From positions 1 to 53,997 of the forward strand of contig JAJDTM010000011.1 of NCBI GenBank assembly GCA_022827185.1: a DNA stretch of 53,997 nt, written 5' to 3'. The notes beneath the pieces were generated by a model. That model was not told the DNA's origin and made no database searches. It worked only from the letters and a program-made list of their open reading frames with translations. This DNA is from Candidatus Poribacteria bacterium (GTDB lineage Bacteria; Poribacteria; WGA-4E; WGA-3G). This document shows positions 18,300-26,266 of this stretch, in pieces (the first letter of the stretch is position 1; the number at the start of each line of letters is the position of its first letter). The position numbers and the translations under genes are program-made.

Positions 18300-19304
18300 T
18301 TAGACGCGACAATTATCAAGCGCGTCCTCGTTCAATTCAACCCCTAATCCCGGTTTATCTGGAACAGTTGCATATCCGTCAACAAGTGGAATCGTTGACG
18401 GTGTGACAAGGTCAAAAGCCCGCAAGGCGTTTAATGTAATCGCTGGCATGGTTGCATTCGGCATCACTGCTGCAAGATGCATAACATAAGCCGTTGTGAT
18501 ACCGAGTCCGACAATCTGTATCCAAACGGGAAGATGTGCAGCGTTTGAAATAGTCGCCTCCCTTATGGCATTGGCAGCACGTGAGTCGGGATAGGCGATA
18601 ATAAATGAGTCGTTCATTTTTGCTCGAATCGCTTCAACCGGATCCGGGTTCCCGAAGTGAATTGTTATCGGCATATCAGCGTGACGTTTAATTTCCTGAT
18701 AGCCTTCAATATCTGCTTGTGGAATCGGCGTCTCAAACGATTCTATATTGTGATCTTGAAGTTGGCGCATCACTTCAAGGGTCCGTTTTGGCGTCTCAAA
18801 CGAGTCATTCGCGTCAACGCGGAGCTGATAATCATCTGGCACAACACCGGCAATTGCCTCGACCTGCTCAAGCACTTCAAACCACGGACGTGCCTTGATT
18901 TTATGGAGCCGGTAACCGATGGAATAAGCGTGTTTCGCTTCCGCTGCCCACTCCTCTGGGGTCATATCAATAGACCAATAACCGAACGACGTTTTGTCGT
19001 GAATCTTCTCTCCTAATAACTGATGCACCGGTACACCGAGTGCTTTACCCATAATATCATAAAAGGCTTGTTGAAGCGGTGTTGGTGCCCAACCGTTCAT
19101 AAACTCAAACGGATTCCTTCCGATATAGCGTTGAACGACCTCGTCCGACTGGTGAGAGCCGTCGCCAATCCCGACGAGTCCGACATCGGTATGGACTTTG
19201 TAGACATAGTCAATTTGGTAAAGGTTGCGACGCGTCATCAGTTCATAAATGCCTTCATGATACGGCACTCTGACTTTGATAACGTCAATTTGGGTAATTT
19301 TCAT
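18300..19304 (-). CDS. Enolase-superfamily enzyme (mandelate racemase/muconate lactonizing type)
   Basis: A 334-residue protein. The start at 19304 (MKITQIDVIKVRVP) is typical of the family and follows a GGGGTG; an ATG at 19319 is the alternative. The capping domain is at about 1-110, then a barrel with KIK (135-137) and metal ligands Asp164 (VDAND) and Glu191 (ESFETP). Where a third acidic ligand is expected the sequence reads ITIHFGNPDP, without an obvious Glu or Asp at the usual place, so metal binding or chemistry may differ. Probably a sugar-acid dehydratase or epimerase. It lies between an orphan pseudopilin and a LamG gene on the same strand. Confidence 0.82.
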   Translation of the reverse strand: MKITQIDVIKVRVPYHEGIYELMTRRNLYQIDYVYKVHTDVGLVGIGDGSHQSDEVVQRYIGRNPFEFMNGWAPTPLQQAFYDIMGKALGVPVHQLLGEKIHDKTSFGYWSIDMTPEEWAAEAKHAYSIGYRLHKIKARPWFEVLEQVEAIAGVVPDDYQLRVDANDSFETPKRTLEVMRQLQDHNIESFETPIPQADIEGYQEIKRHADMPITIHFGNPDPVEAIRAKMNDSFIIAYPDSRAANAIREATISNAAHLPVWIQIVGLGITTAYVMHLAAVMPNATMPAITLNALRAFDLVTPSTIPLVDGYATVPDKPGLGVELNEDALDNCRV

Positions 19305-19355
19305 AAGCGCACCCCGCATCTCATCTTGAGTTTTTTTCAGCGTCTGATACCTGAA

Positions 19356-19808
19356 TTACTCATCCCGTCGGATCCAACTAACAACATCTTCTGCCTCACC
19401 TGTGCCACCTTCAACACCATCGCTTCCGAACGAAATGAGATCGTATCCGTACCGGTCATGTATACCCGGACGGATATAGATATAAGGGTTGCCCCACGGA
19501 TCTTCCGTAATTGGGATCTGGATGTAGGGTTCCAGCCAATTGATAGGTATCGGCGGTGCCTCAGGTTTCTCCCAAAGTGCCTTCAAGCCTTGTTCGGTTG
19601 AAGGATAATCGCCATTATCCTTGGCGTATCTATCAAGGGCGATCCCAAGCGTTTCAATATCCGCATCGGCTTGCGCTTGCAATGCGCGCCCTGCTTGTCC
19701 GAGCAAGCGAGGTGCGAAAAGCACAGCGGCAATAATTCCGAGGACAATAACGACAACTAAAATTTGTACTGATGTTAATCCTGCTTGTTTAGAATCAATC
19801 GGTTTCAC
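19356..19808 (-). CDS. GspG-like type II secretion pseudopilin, lacking Glu5
   Basis: A 150-residue exported protein like the major pseudopilin GspG. The best start is GTG at 19808: GGAGG lies seven bases upstream and the leader is then ten residues (MKPIDSKQAG), as usual for type IV pilin signals. The hydrophobic helix LTSVQILVVVIVLGIIAAVLF follows, then NGDYPSTEQGLKALWEKP and the conserved DPWGNPYIYIRPG and YDLISFGSDGVEGG calcium-site region. The residue five places after the predicted cleavage is Gln, not the Glu that nearly all pilins need for assembly. No other secretion genes are nearby. Confidence 0.85.
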   Translation of the reverse strand: MKPIDSKQAGLTSVQILVVVIVLGIIAAVLFAPRLLGQAGRALQAQADADIETLGIALDRYAKDNGDYPSTEQGLKALWEKPEAPPIPINWLEPYIQIPITEDPWGNPYIYIRPGIHDRYGYDLISFGSDGVEGGTGEAEDVVSWIRRDE

Positions 19809-19945
19809 ACATTTTCCTCCGCAATCCGCGCATGCACGTCTAATTTGACATAGCATAGACAAAATAGTTATCAGCAGTCAGTTAGAGCGGTTCACACTTC
19901 TTATCGTCACCGATAACTGAAACAACAACTGACAACCATCTTAAA

Positions 19946-20036
19946 TAGGATTTACGCAGCTTCCATTGCAGGCGGGGTTTCAAAACCCGCCTGCAGTGCG
20001 TGATAGGTAAGTTATCATGGAAATGCGTAAGTCCTG
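19946..20036. mobile_element. Second copy of the taggacttacgca miniature element
   Basis: Ends taggatttacgca (19946-19958) and tgcgtaagtcctg (20024-20036) are inverted with two mismatches. An internal near-perfect hairpin (19967-19995, tgcaggcgggg to cccgcctgca) forms the core. The right part, gttatcatggaaatgcgtaa, matches that of the copy at 12163-12277. It lies between a minus-strand pseudopilin and a plus-strand radical SAM gene, in a 480-base region with no gene. Confidence 0.65.
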
Positions 20037-20137
20037 TTAAAGTGTATCACATCCACAGAATTGTGTCAACTTTTTCAGTATTTTTACCTGGACATCGTGT
20101 GAATTTCTCTCACTTAGAAATCAGGCACAGATTTAAC

Positions 20138-20166
20138 TTGACTTATGCGTCAAATTCAAGTATCAT
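20138..20166 (+). promoter_or_regulatory. Sigma70-type promoter for the radical SAM gene
   Basis: TTGACT (20138-20143), 17 bases, TATCAT (20161-20166). The start site would be near 20173, with a leader of about 118 bases. Confidence 0.55.
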
Positions 20167-20290
20167 CTATAGAACTTACGCAAAACGTCTCCGTTTGTAA
20201 GTGCGATTGAAAAATGGATGGAACTCAAGATGTCTCGTTAATTCTAAAATCTACCACAATTTTGAGAAAACTTCTCAAAAAGGAGCGACC

Positions 20291-21856
20291 ATGCGGAAAT
20301 TTCAAGTTGGTGTCCTTGACCTTGTTGCCAAGGGACCTACACGCAACATGTGGGCACGGACGATGCACGCCAATCTGGCAAGCATCATGCCTCAGGCCAT
20401 CGCGACATGGTGCGAAGAAGAGGGGCATACTGTCCACTATGTGTGTTATACGGGGCTTGAAGACCTCAGTAAGGAATTACCGGAGACGCTTGATCTCGTT
20501 ATTATAGGGACATTTTCGCAAGGCGCACAACTGGCATACGCGTTAAGCAACTTTTTCCAATCGCAAGGTGCGGTCACCGCGCTTGGCGGCCCCCACGCCC
20601 GCTGCTACCCGCAAGACGCAGAGAAGTATTTTGATTACGTTCTCGGTTTCACTGACAAATCCGTCATTCAGGACCTTCTACAGGACTGCTCGCCACACCG
20701 TCCTACCGGCGTTCATCTCTCAGCCAAAGGACAGCCTTCGGACCTGCCGAGTGTACAAGAACGTTGGAAATTTATAGAACGCTCCCACCGTAAAGCCCCG
20801 TGGATTAAAGCGGTTCCGATGCTCGGTAGCATGGGGTGTCCATACACTTGCAGTTTTTGTATTGATTCGGTTATCCCGTACCAACCTATGGCGTTTGATC
20901 TCATCAAGTCAGATTTGCGGTTCCTGCTAAAAAAGTTTAAGCGTCCGCTTGTCGGTTGGCACGACCCTAACTTCGGTATCCGATTCGATGATTATCTCTC
21001 TGCAATCGAAGAGGCGATTCCACCAAATAGTGTTGACTTTGTGGCTGAGAGCAGTCTGTCGCTGCTCTCCGAACCGCACATGAAACGGCTTAAGCAAAAT
21101 GGATTTAAAGTGCTGTTGCCCGGGATCGAATCGTGGCAGGATTTCGGTAATAAATCGAAGTCAGGAAGGAATCAGGGGCTTGATAAAGTGCGACAAGTCT
21201 CAGAGCAGGTTAACATGATTCTGAGATACGTTCCCTACGTTCAAACTAACTTCATTTTCGGACTTGACATCGACGAGGGGCCAGAGCCATTTGAACTTAC
21301 GAAACTTTTTTTGGATATGACCCCTGGTGCCTATCCTGCGTATTTATTACTGACAGCGTATGGACAAGCAGCACCGCTTAACCTTGAATACCAACAGGCA
21401 GGTCGGGTTCTACCCTTTCCGTTTTATTTTCTTGATAGCAAGCGTGGGATGAATATCAAACCGAAAAACTATGATTGGGATGAATTTTACGATCACGTCA
21501 TTGATCTGATTAAACACAATATCTCATGGCGGAACTTCGTTAACAGCTACAAGGCGATTGACGAATTCATTCCGCGATGGGTCAACATTATCCGAGTCAT
21601 GCCGTGGTTTGAGCAGCTCAAGTACTACCGTGAAATACGGCGGCGGCTTGACGAAGACCCGCAGTTCCGCCCCTTCTTTGAGGGAGAAACAACACAAATC
21701 CCAGAGTTTCATGTGGAGCGAATACGAAAGAGTTTGGGGGACTTATGGGAGTGGCTCCCTGACGGTGCTTTGTATCATGACCCTAACGCCTATCTCAAGG
21801 CAGAGGCGAATCCCTTAACCCAATTGACTGATATATCTGACTCGGTATCGCAATAG
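20291..21856 (+). CDS. B12-binding radical SAM protein
   Basis: A 521-residue enzyme. The start at 20291 follows AAGGAG by eight bases; a longer frame from 20201 has no such site. Residues 1-130 look like a cobalamin-binding Rossmann fold (LDLVIIGTFSQGAQLAYALS, then ALGGPHARCYPQDAE), though without a clear DxHxxG. The radical SAM barrel has CPYTCSFC (Cys183, Cys187, Cys190) to hold the 4Fe-4S cluster. The C-terminal 150 residues are family-specific and rich in aromatic residues. Such enzymes often methylate or rearrange unactivated carbons; the substrate is not known. The next gene, a PlsC-like acyltransferase, begins 52 bases downstream, hinting at lipid-related work. Confidence 0.87.
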   Translation: MRKFQVGVLDLVAKGPTRNMWARTMHANLASIMPQAIATWCEEEGHTVHYVCYTGLEDLSKELPETLDLVIIGTFSQGAQLAYALSNFFQSQGAVTALGGPHARCYPQDAEKYFDYVLGFTDKSVIQDLLQDCSPHRPTGVHLSAKGQPSDLPSVQERWKFIERSHRKAPWIKAVPMLGSMGCPYTCSFCIDSVIPYQPMAFDLIKSDLRFLLKKFKRPLVGWHDPNFGIRFDDYLSAIEEAIPPNSVDFVAESSLSLLSEPHMKRLKQNGFKVLLPGIESWQDFGNKSKSGRNQGLDKVRQVSEQVNMILRYVPYVQTNFIFGLDIDEGPEPFELTKLFLDMTPGAYPAYLLLTAYGQAAPLNLEYQQAGRVLPFPFYFLDSKRGMNIKPKNYDWDEFYDHVIDLIKHNISWRNFVNSYKAIDEFIPRWVNIIRVMPWFEQLKYYREIRRRLDEDPQFRPFFEGETTQIPEFHVERIRKSLGDLWEWLPDGALYHDPNAYLKAEANPLTQLTDISDSVSQ

Positions 21857-21908
21857 GATTATCGGTAGCGAAGAATTTATTAACCCTCTCTGATACAAAA
21901 GCGATCCC

Positions 21909-22562
21909 ATGGAACATCAGAGACCTGAACCTCAAAGTAATAGTCTTTTCTATCGTTGCGCACGGTGCATCATTGTCCGTCCACTTCTCAATATGCTGGG
22001 TCATCTTGAATCTCATGGAAACGAGAACATTCCAACGCACGGTGGGGTTTTACTCGTATCAGACCATCTGAGTCTTCTTGACCCGGCTATCATTGGTGCA
22101 GCAGTATCGCGCGAACTCCACTATCTTGGGGAAGACACCTACTTCCACATCCCAGGTATAGGTTGGTTGCTCACCCAATTGAATGGGATACCCATAAAAC
22201 GTGAAAAACCCGGCTGGCAATCGCTAAAGAGAGTGATCTCATGCTTAAAGATGGGAAATGCCCTGCTCCTTTTCCCCGAAGGCACGCGTAGTACCGATGG
22301 AACTCTCGGAACAGTGAAAGAGGGTGCCAGTTTTATTATCCACCACTCAAATGTTTCCACAATTCCTGTTTGTCTTAAAGGCACAGATCGTTTTATGCCT
22401 CGCGGCTCTAAATTGATCCATCCCGGCAAAGTATCTGTGACTTTTGGCACGCCTCTTGATTTCTCTGCGCTCAAAGGAATAGATGAAAGGCAGGAATTAT
22501 ATCAACGAATAAGCCAGCAGATAAGACGAGCGATTTTGGATCTCCAAGAGAATTCGCGCTAA
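21909..22562 (+). CDS. 1-acyl-sn-glycerol-3-phosphate acyltransferase family (PlsC-like)
   Basis: A 217-residue membrane-associated enzyme that transfers an acyl chain to a glycerophosphate-type acceptor. It has the HX4D catalytic motif HLSLLD (His53, Asp58), the acceptor-binding FPEGTR (122-127) and the later IPVCLKG segment. A weakly hydrophobic N-terminus probably touches the membrane. It lacks a good ribosome site and lies 52 bases after the radical SAM gene, so it may be translated from the same message. Whether it is the main PlsC or a specialised paralogue cannot be decided from this window. Confidence 0.88.
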   Translation: MEHQRPEPQSNSLFYRCARCIIVRPLLNMLGHLESHGNENIPTHGGVLLVSDHLSLLDPAIIGAAVSRELHYLGEDTYFHIPGIGWLLTQLNGIPIKREKPGWQSLKRVISCLKMGNALLLFPEGTRSTDGTLGTVKEGASFIIHHSNVSTIPVCLKGTDRFMPRGSKLIHPGKVSVTFGTPLDFSALKGIDERQELYQRISQQIRRAILDLQENSR

Positions 22563-22702
22563 AGCAAGAGACTTGAAGATTTCTTTGAAACGTGTTATCA
22601 TAACTCTTGGATTTGCCCATTTCGGGTAACATCTCTTTCTCATAAAATATCTCTTAAGATTTTGTAGGTTCGAGGAAAATAAAACAGTGGAGGAATCTGG
22701 GG

Positions 22703-23914
22703 ATGGCGAAAACGGTTTGTATTGTCGGAACAATGGACACGAAAGGCATAGAATTCTCATTCATCAAAAGTCAAATTGCGTCAACTGGCGTCTCAACGTG
22801 CGTTATCAATACAGGTATATTGGGAGAACCGCAATTAACACCGGACATTTCTGCGGATGAAGTCGCGCAAGCGGGTGGTTCCTCTCTACAAGCACTCAGA
22901 GATGAAGGCGATCGCGGGAACAGCGTTACCATCATGGCACAGGGTGCCGCAGCACTTGTTGCCGAGAAACACGCCGCGGGTGAAATTGATGGGATCATCT
23001 CGCTCGGTGGCTCTGCAGGCACGACCATCGGAACGACGGCGATGCAGGCAGTCCCCGTAGGTGTTCCGAAAATTATGGTATCAACCTTAGCATCTGGTGA
23101 TACCAGCCCTTATGTGCAGTCGAAAGATATTTGTATGATGTACTCGGTCGTAGACATTGCTGGCATCAACCGGTTATCACGACAGATTCTCGCCAATGCT
23201 GCTGGGGCAATCGTCGGGATGGTAAACGCGGAAGCACCCGCAGCGGCGACAGCAGACAAACCTTTAATCGCAGCGACGATGTTCGGTGTGACAACGCCAT
23301 GCGTCACAAAAGCCAGAGAACTCCTCGAAGAGGCCGGCTATGAAGTGCTCGTGTTTCACGCAACCGGGACCGGCGGGCAAGCGATGGAAGATTTGGTGAA
23401 AGGCGGGTTCCTTGCTGGCGTGTTAGATGTTACGACAACTGAACTCGCTGACGAATTGGTCGGCGGAATTCTGAGTGCCGGTCCTGATCGGTTGGAAGCC
23501 GCAGGACAATCCGGACTGCCGCAAGTTGTCGCCCCCGGCGCACTGGATATGGTGAACTTCGGTCCCCCAGACACCGTGCCAGAGAACTTCAGCGACCGAC
23601 TGTTCTATCAACACAATCCAACAGTGACTTTGATGCGGACGACTGCTGAAGAAACCGCCGAACTCGGACGTATCATGGCGCGTAAACTCAGTGAAGCACA
23701 GGGACCCACTACGGTCATCATTCCGACGCAAGGCGTATCGGCAATTGACCAAACCGACCAACCTTTTGATTCACCTGAAGCACGGACCGCATGGAGTGAG
23801 AATCTGAAAGCACACATCGGTGACAATGTTACAGTCATTGAGATGGACGCGCACATCAATGATGACGAGTTTGCGACAAAACTTGCTGAAACGTTATTGG
23901 AGAACATACAGTGA
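22703..23914 (+). CDS. Tm-1-like ATP-binding domain protein (UPF0261)
   Basis: A 403-residue protein of the UPF0261/Tm-1-like family, named after the plant tomato mosaic virus resistance protein. It shows the family start VCIVGTMDTKG-EFSFIK, the Gly-rich ISLGGSAGTTIGTTAMQAVPVGVPK nucleotide-binding region, and a second Rossmann-like half (AATMFGVTTPCVTKARELLEEAGYEVLVFHATGTGGQAME). The bacterial role is unknown. GGAGG lies nine bases upstream. It is 12 bases upstream of a PhyH dioxygenase and probably shares a message with it, a pairing that suggests small-molecule breakdown. Confidence 0.88.
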   Translation: MAKTVCIVGTMDTKGIEFSFIKSQIASTGVSTCVINTGILGEPQLTPDISADEVAQAGGSSLQALRDEGDRGNSVTIMAQGAAALVAEKHAAGEIDGIISLGGSAGTTIGTTAMQAVPVGVPKIMVSTLASGDTSPYVQSKDICMMYSVVDIAGINRLSRQILANAAGAIVGMVNAEAPAAATADKPLIAATMFGVTTPCVTKARELLEEAGYEVLVFHATGTGGQAMEDLVKGGFLAGVLDVTTTELADELVGGILSAGPDRLEAAGQSGLPQVVAPGALDMVNFGPPDTVPENFSDRLFYQHNPTVTLMRTTAEETAELGRIMARKLSEAQGPTTVIIPTQGVSAIDQTDQPFDSPEARTAWSENLKAHIGDNVTVIEMDAHINDDEFATKLAETLLENIQ

Positions 23915-23925
23915 AGAGGCAACAG

Positions 23926-24828
23926 ATGACGAAAACCTATAAAACACTTACGGAATCAGATGTTAACCATTTCGTCAAGAAAGGGCACATTGTCCTAAAG
24001 GACTGCTTTCCACGCGAATTAGCAGAAAAGTGGCGAGGGTTCGCCTTTAAACGGCTCGGTTATAATCCAGATGACCCAGGAACGTGGGAGGAACCGCGCA
24101 TCCATCTGCCTTCAATGAATCGCGTACCGATTCAGGAAATCGCGCCGAGAGCGTGGGATGCCATCTGCGATCTTGTCGGTGGCGAAGATAGGGTTATCAA
24201 TCGTTCGGATCACGCAAAACCGACATGGGGTGACGGCTTTATTATCAACTTTGCGTTAGGTGCGGACACGCCTTGGCAACCGCCTTCTCCAGAGATGAGC
24301 GGTTGGCATAAGGATGGCGATTTCTTCCGTCATTTTCTCGATAGCCCGGAACAAGGATTGCTCACAATTGTCGTCTGGTCGGATATTCTTCCACAGAGCG
24401 GCGGTACATTTGTGGCGTGCGATTCTGTCCAGCATGTCGCCCAGTGGCTATATGAACACCCAGAGGGGTTATTACCGAGCAGCGGTTTTGGTAAACTCAT
24501 TGGCAAATGCAAAGATTTTGTAGAGATTACTGGAAATGCCGGGGATGTTGTGCTGCTGCACCCGTTTATTTTGCACGCCGCTTCGCAGAACCCCTCTGGT
24601 CGCGCCCGTTTTATCACGAATCCGCCTGTCGGTTTGGCAGAACCGATGAATTTCAATCGTGAGAACCCGGATGATTTTTCGCCGGTGGAATTAGCGGTAT
24701 TAGACGGATTGGGGAAAGATCGCTTGGATTTCAAACCGACAGCACCGCGGGAACGCTTAGTGCCAGAGCGAGTTCAGCGTCAACAGAAAATGCTTGAAGA
24801 GCAAAAAAAGCGGCTTGAGACGGGATAG
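23926..24828 (+). CDS. Phytanoyl-CoA dioxygenase (PhyH) family protein
   Basis: A 300-residue Fe(II)/2-oxoglutarate oxygenase. The metal ligands are His128 and Asp130 (GWHKDGDFF) and a distal His217 (VLLHPFILHAASQNPSG), with a nearby Arg to bind 2-oxoglutarate. The ATG at 23926 is preferred because AGAGG lies six bases upstream; the GTG at 23911 would overlap the preceding stop. The last 20 residues are a charged helix (QRQQKMLEEQKKRLE). It hydroxylates an unknown substrate in the cytoplasm. It converges with a beta-propeller gene across 94 bases that hold no clear terminator. Confidence 0.88.
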   Translation: MTKTYKTLTESDVNHFVKKGHIVLKDCFPRELAEKWRGFAFKRLGYNPDDPGTWEEPRIHLPSMNRVPIQEIAPRAWDAICDLVGGEDRVINRSDHAKPTWGDGFIINFALGADTPWQPPSPEMSGWHKDGDFFRHFLDSPEQGLLTIVVWSDILPQSGGTFVACDSVQHVAQWLYEHPEGLLPSSGFGKLIGKCKDFVEITGNAGDVVLLHPFILHAASQNPSGRARFITNPPVGLAEPMNFNRENPDDFSPVELAVLDGLGKDRLDFKPTAPRERLVPERVQRQQKMLEEQKKRLETG

Positions 24829-24922
24829 GTCTTCCACAAAAAAGGCGATTGCGCGTCAACAAAGAATTCGGTTGTGGATCGGGACATTTGGCATGAACAC
24901 CATATCGGTGTTGGCTTATGCG

Positions 24923-25951
24923 CTATTTTGTGGGATCCTTTATCTTGCCCCACTGCGTCAACAACTTCCCGTGCGGTGAAACGGACAACGCCCCTTCTGT
25001 CCAGTCCGGCCACTCCTCATCACTCGCCTCACGTGTCAAACGTCTCAGTCCCCGCGTCTCAAACCCATAGCGATAGATGTCATAACTCGCATTGGGTTTA
25101 TCGTTAATCTTTATTGAGACGAGCATCGAACGGTCATTCTCCATCCAACTCGTACCAGCAAGATTCAAGTTGTTGCCGAGTCGGTCATTTATATCTCTAA
25201 TCTCTTTTTTCTTTTTTCTACCACCCACCTGTTGAACAATGAGCCGCAGGACATCACCCTCTTTAAACCACTTATCTTCATAAAATAGGATGCGTTCCCC
25301 GTCTGCCGACCAGCACGGAAAGTACCTCAAGGTGAGCGGTCCATCAAGCGGCGGATCGGGGAGAACTCGACGTTGGTGCTGTCCGTCGGCATCCATGACG
25401 TAGATCGTTTTCGGGTTAATCCCGTTTAGAATTGTAATGAACCGCTCAAAAACGATCTGTGTACCATCCGGTGCCCAGTCGGGAGAAGCGGAAGGGGCAT
25501 CTGTTAACTGTGTGACAGCGAGAGTTGCCACGTCAATGATGAACACCCCCCAATCTCCACTGCGGGTACTCGAAAAGGCGATCTGTGTGCCATCCGGCGA
25601 CCAGGATGGATCCAAATCCATGACGTTGTTATGGGTGAGGCGTTGCGGGTCTGTGCCGTCTGCGTTCATGATAAACACCTCCGAAGAGGTTTGGGTCTTC
25701 GTCCTGTCCATGTATCGGGTAAAAGCGATCTGTGTGCCATCCGGCGACCAACACGGATCACTATGTGTCGCTTGCGTGCTGTGTGTGAGCCTGCGTCTGC
25801 GGGAGCCGTCATCGTCCATCACGAAAATATCATCATCCACACAAAAGACGATTTTCGCATCAACGACAGTCGTAACGCAGCACAATAGGAGGCAGCAACG
25901 GAACCAAAACATTAGGGTTAGTAAAAGAACGTTTGTCTTTAGACGGTTCAT
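24923..25951 (-). CDS. Secreted TolB-like beta-propeller (PD40 repeats) with C-terminal motif
   Basis: A 342-residue secreted protein. The start at 25951 follows AGGAGG by six bases; the signal peptide ends about VVDA. At least five PD40 blades are visible (CWSPDGTQIAF, SWSPDGTQIAF, DWAPDGTQIVF, CWSADGERILF, and a final DEEWPDWTEG). Two blades share an identical 26-base stretch in the DNA (25578-25603 and 25725-25750). The C-terminus is GKLLTQWGKIKDPTK. It has a sigma54 promoter with two NtrC-like sites. A paralogue lies at 28392-29393 beyond an IS607 element. The function is probably binding in the envelope; the ligand is unknown. Confidence 0.82.
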   Translation of the reverse strand: MNRLKTNVLLLTLMFWFRCCLLLCCVTTVVDAKIVFCVDDDIFVMDDDGSRRRRLTHSTQATHSDPCWSPDGTQIAFTRYMDRTKTQTSSEVFIMNADGTDPQRLTHNNVMDLDPSWSPDGTQIAFSSTRSGDWGVFIIDVATLAVTQLTDAPSASPDWAPDGTQIVFERFITILNGINPKTIYVMDADGQHQRRVLPDPPLDGPLTLRYFPCWSADGERILFYEDKWFKEGDVLRLIVQQVGGRKKKKEIRDINDRLGNNLNLAGTSWMENDRSMLVSIKINDKPNASYDIYRYGFETRGLRRLTREASDEEWPDWTEGALSVSPHGKLLTQWGKIKDPTK

Positions 25952-26035
25952 GATGTTCCTCCTCATTCGCAGTTGATACCTTGAGAGCGAGCGACGATGT
26001 AGTCTTTGCCCTCGTCGCTCGCGTTATTTAGATTT

Positions 26036-26052
26036 AGCAAATTCCGTGCCAA
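26036..26052 (-). promoter_or_regulatory. Sigma54 (-24/-12) promoter for the beta-propeller gene
   Basis: On the minus strand the sequence is TTGGCACGGAATTTGCT, a near-perfect RpoN consensus with GG and GC separated by 10 bases. Transcription would start near 26025, about 74 bases before the ATG at 25951. Confidence 0.72.
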
Positions 26053-26100
26053 TCTGAACAATACTACACTGACGAAGTTCCCTACAAAACAGAGAAAAGT

Positions 26101-26149
26101 ATTGCACTAAATGGGGCATCTTTTAGACGCAATTGCACGAAATAGGGCA
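26101..26149 (-). promoter_or_regulatory. Two NtrC-like activator sites upstream of the sigma54 promoter
   Basis: Direct repeats ATTGCACTAAATGGGGCA (26101-26118) and ATTGCACGAAATAGGGCA (26132-26149) match in 16 of 18 positions and are 31 bases apart, about three helical turns. Each contains TGC-N10-GCA and resembles the NtrC site TGCACC-N5-GGTGCA. Their centres are roughly 85 and 116 bases upstream of the predicted start. Confidence 0.55.
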
Positions 26150-26230
26150 AGTGGCAGTAGGCTAATTTCTACAAAAACCTACTAAAACCTATAAGAATCT
26201 CTAAAACTCTAAAGTTATGTAGTTTTTTAC

Positions 26231-26260
26231 TTGACAATCCTTTATATTATATGCTACAAT
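26231..26260 (+). promoter_or_regulatory. Promoter of tnpA giving a leaderless message
   Basis: TTGACA (26231-26236), 18 bases, TACAAT (26255-26260). The start site would fall at or near the ATG at 26267. There is no Shine-Dalgarno site before that ATG, so the message is probably leaderless. The TTG at 26231 that would lengthen the frame is really the -35 box. Confidence 0.65.
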
Positions 26261-26266
26261 ATATGT

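Noticed and set aside
18657..19601. Two plus-strand open frames opposite the enolase-family and pseudopilin genes
   Set aside because: No family resemblance, and the minus strand shows catalytic motifs and good starts over the same bases.
26231..26266. TTG start 36 bases upstream of tnpA
   Set aside because: The TTG is part of the TTGACA promoter box, and the added residues are not typical of the family.
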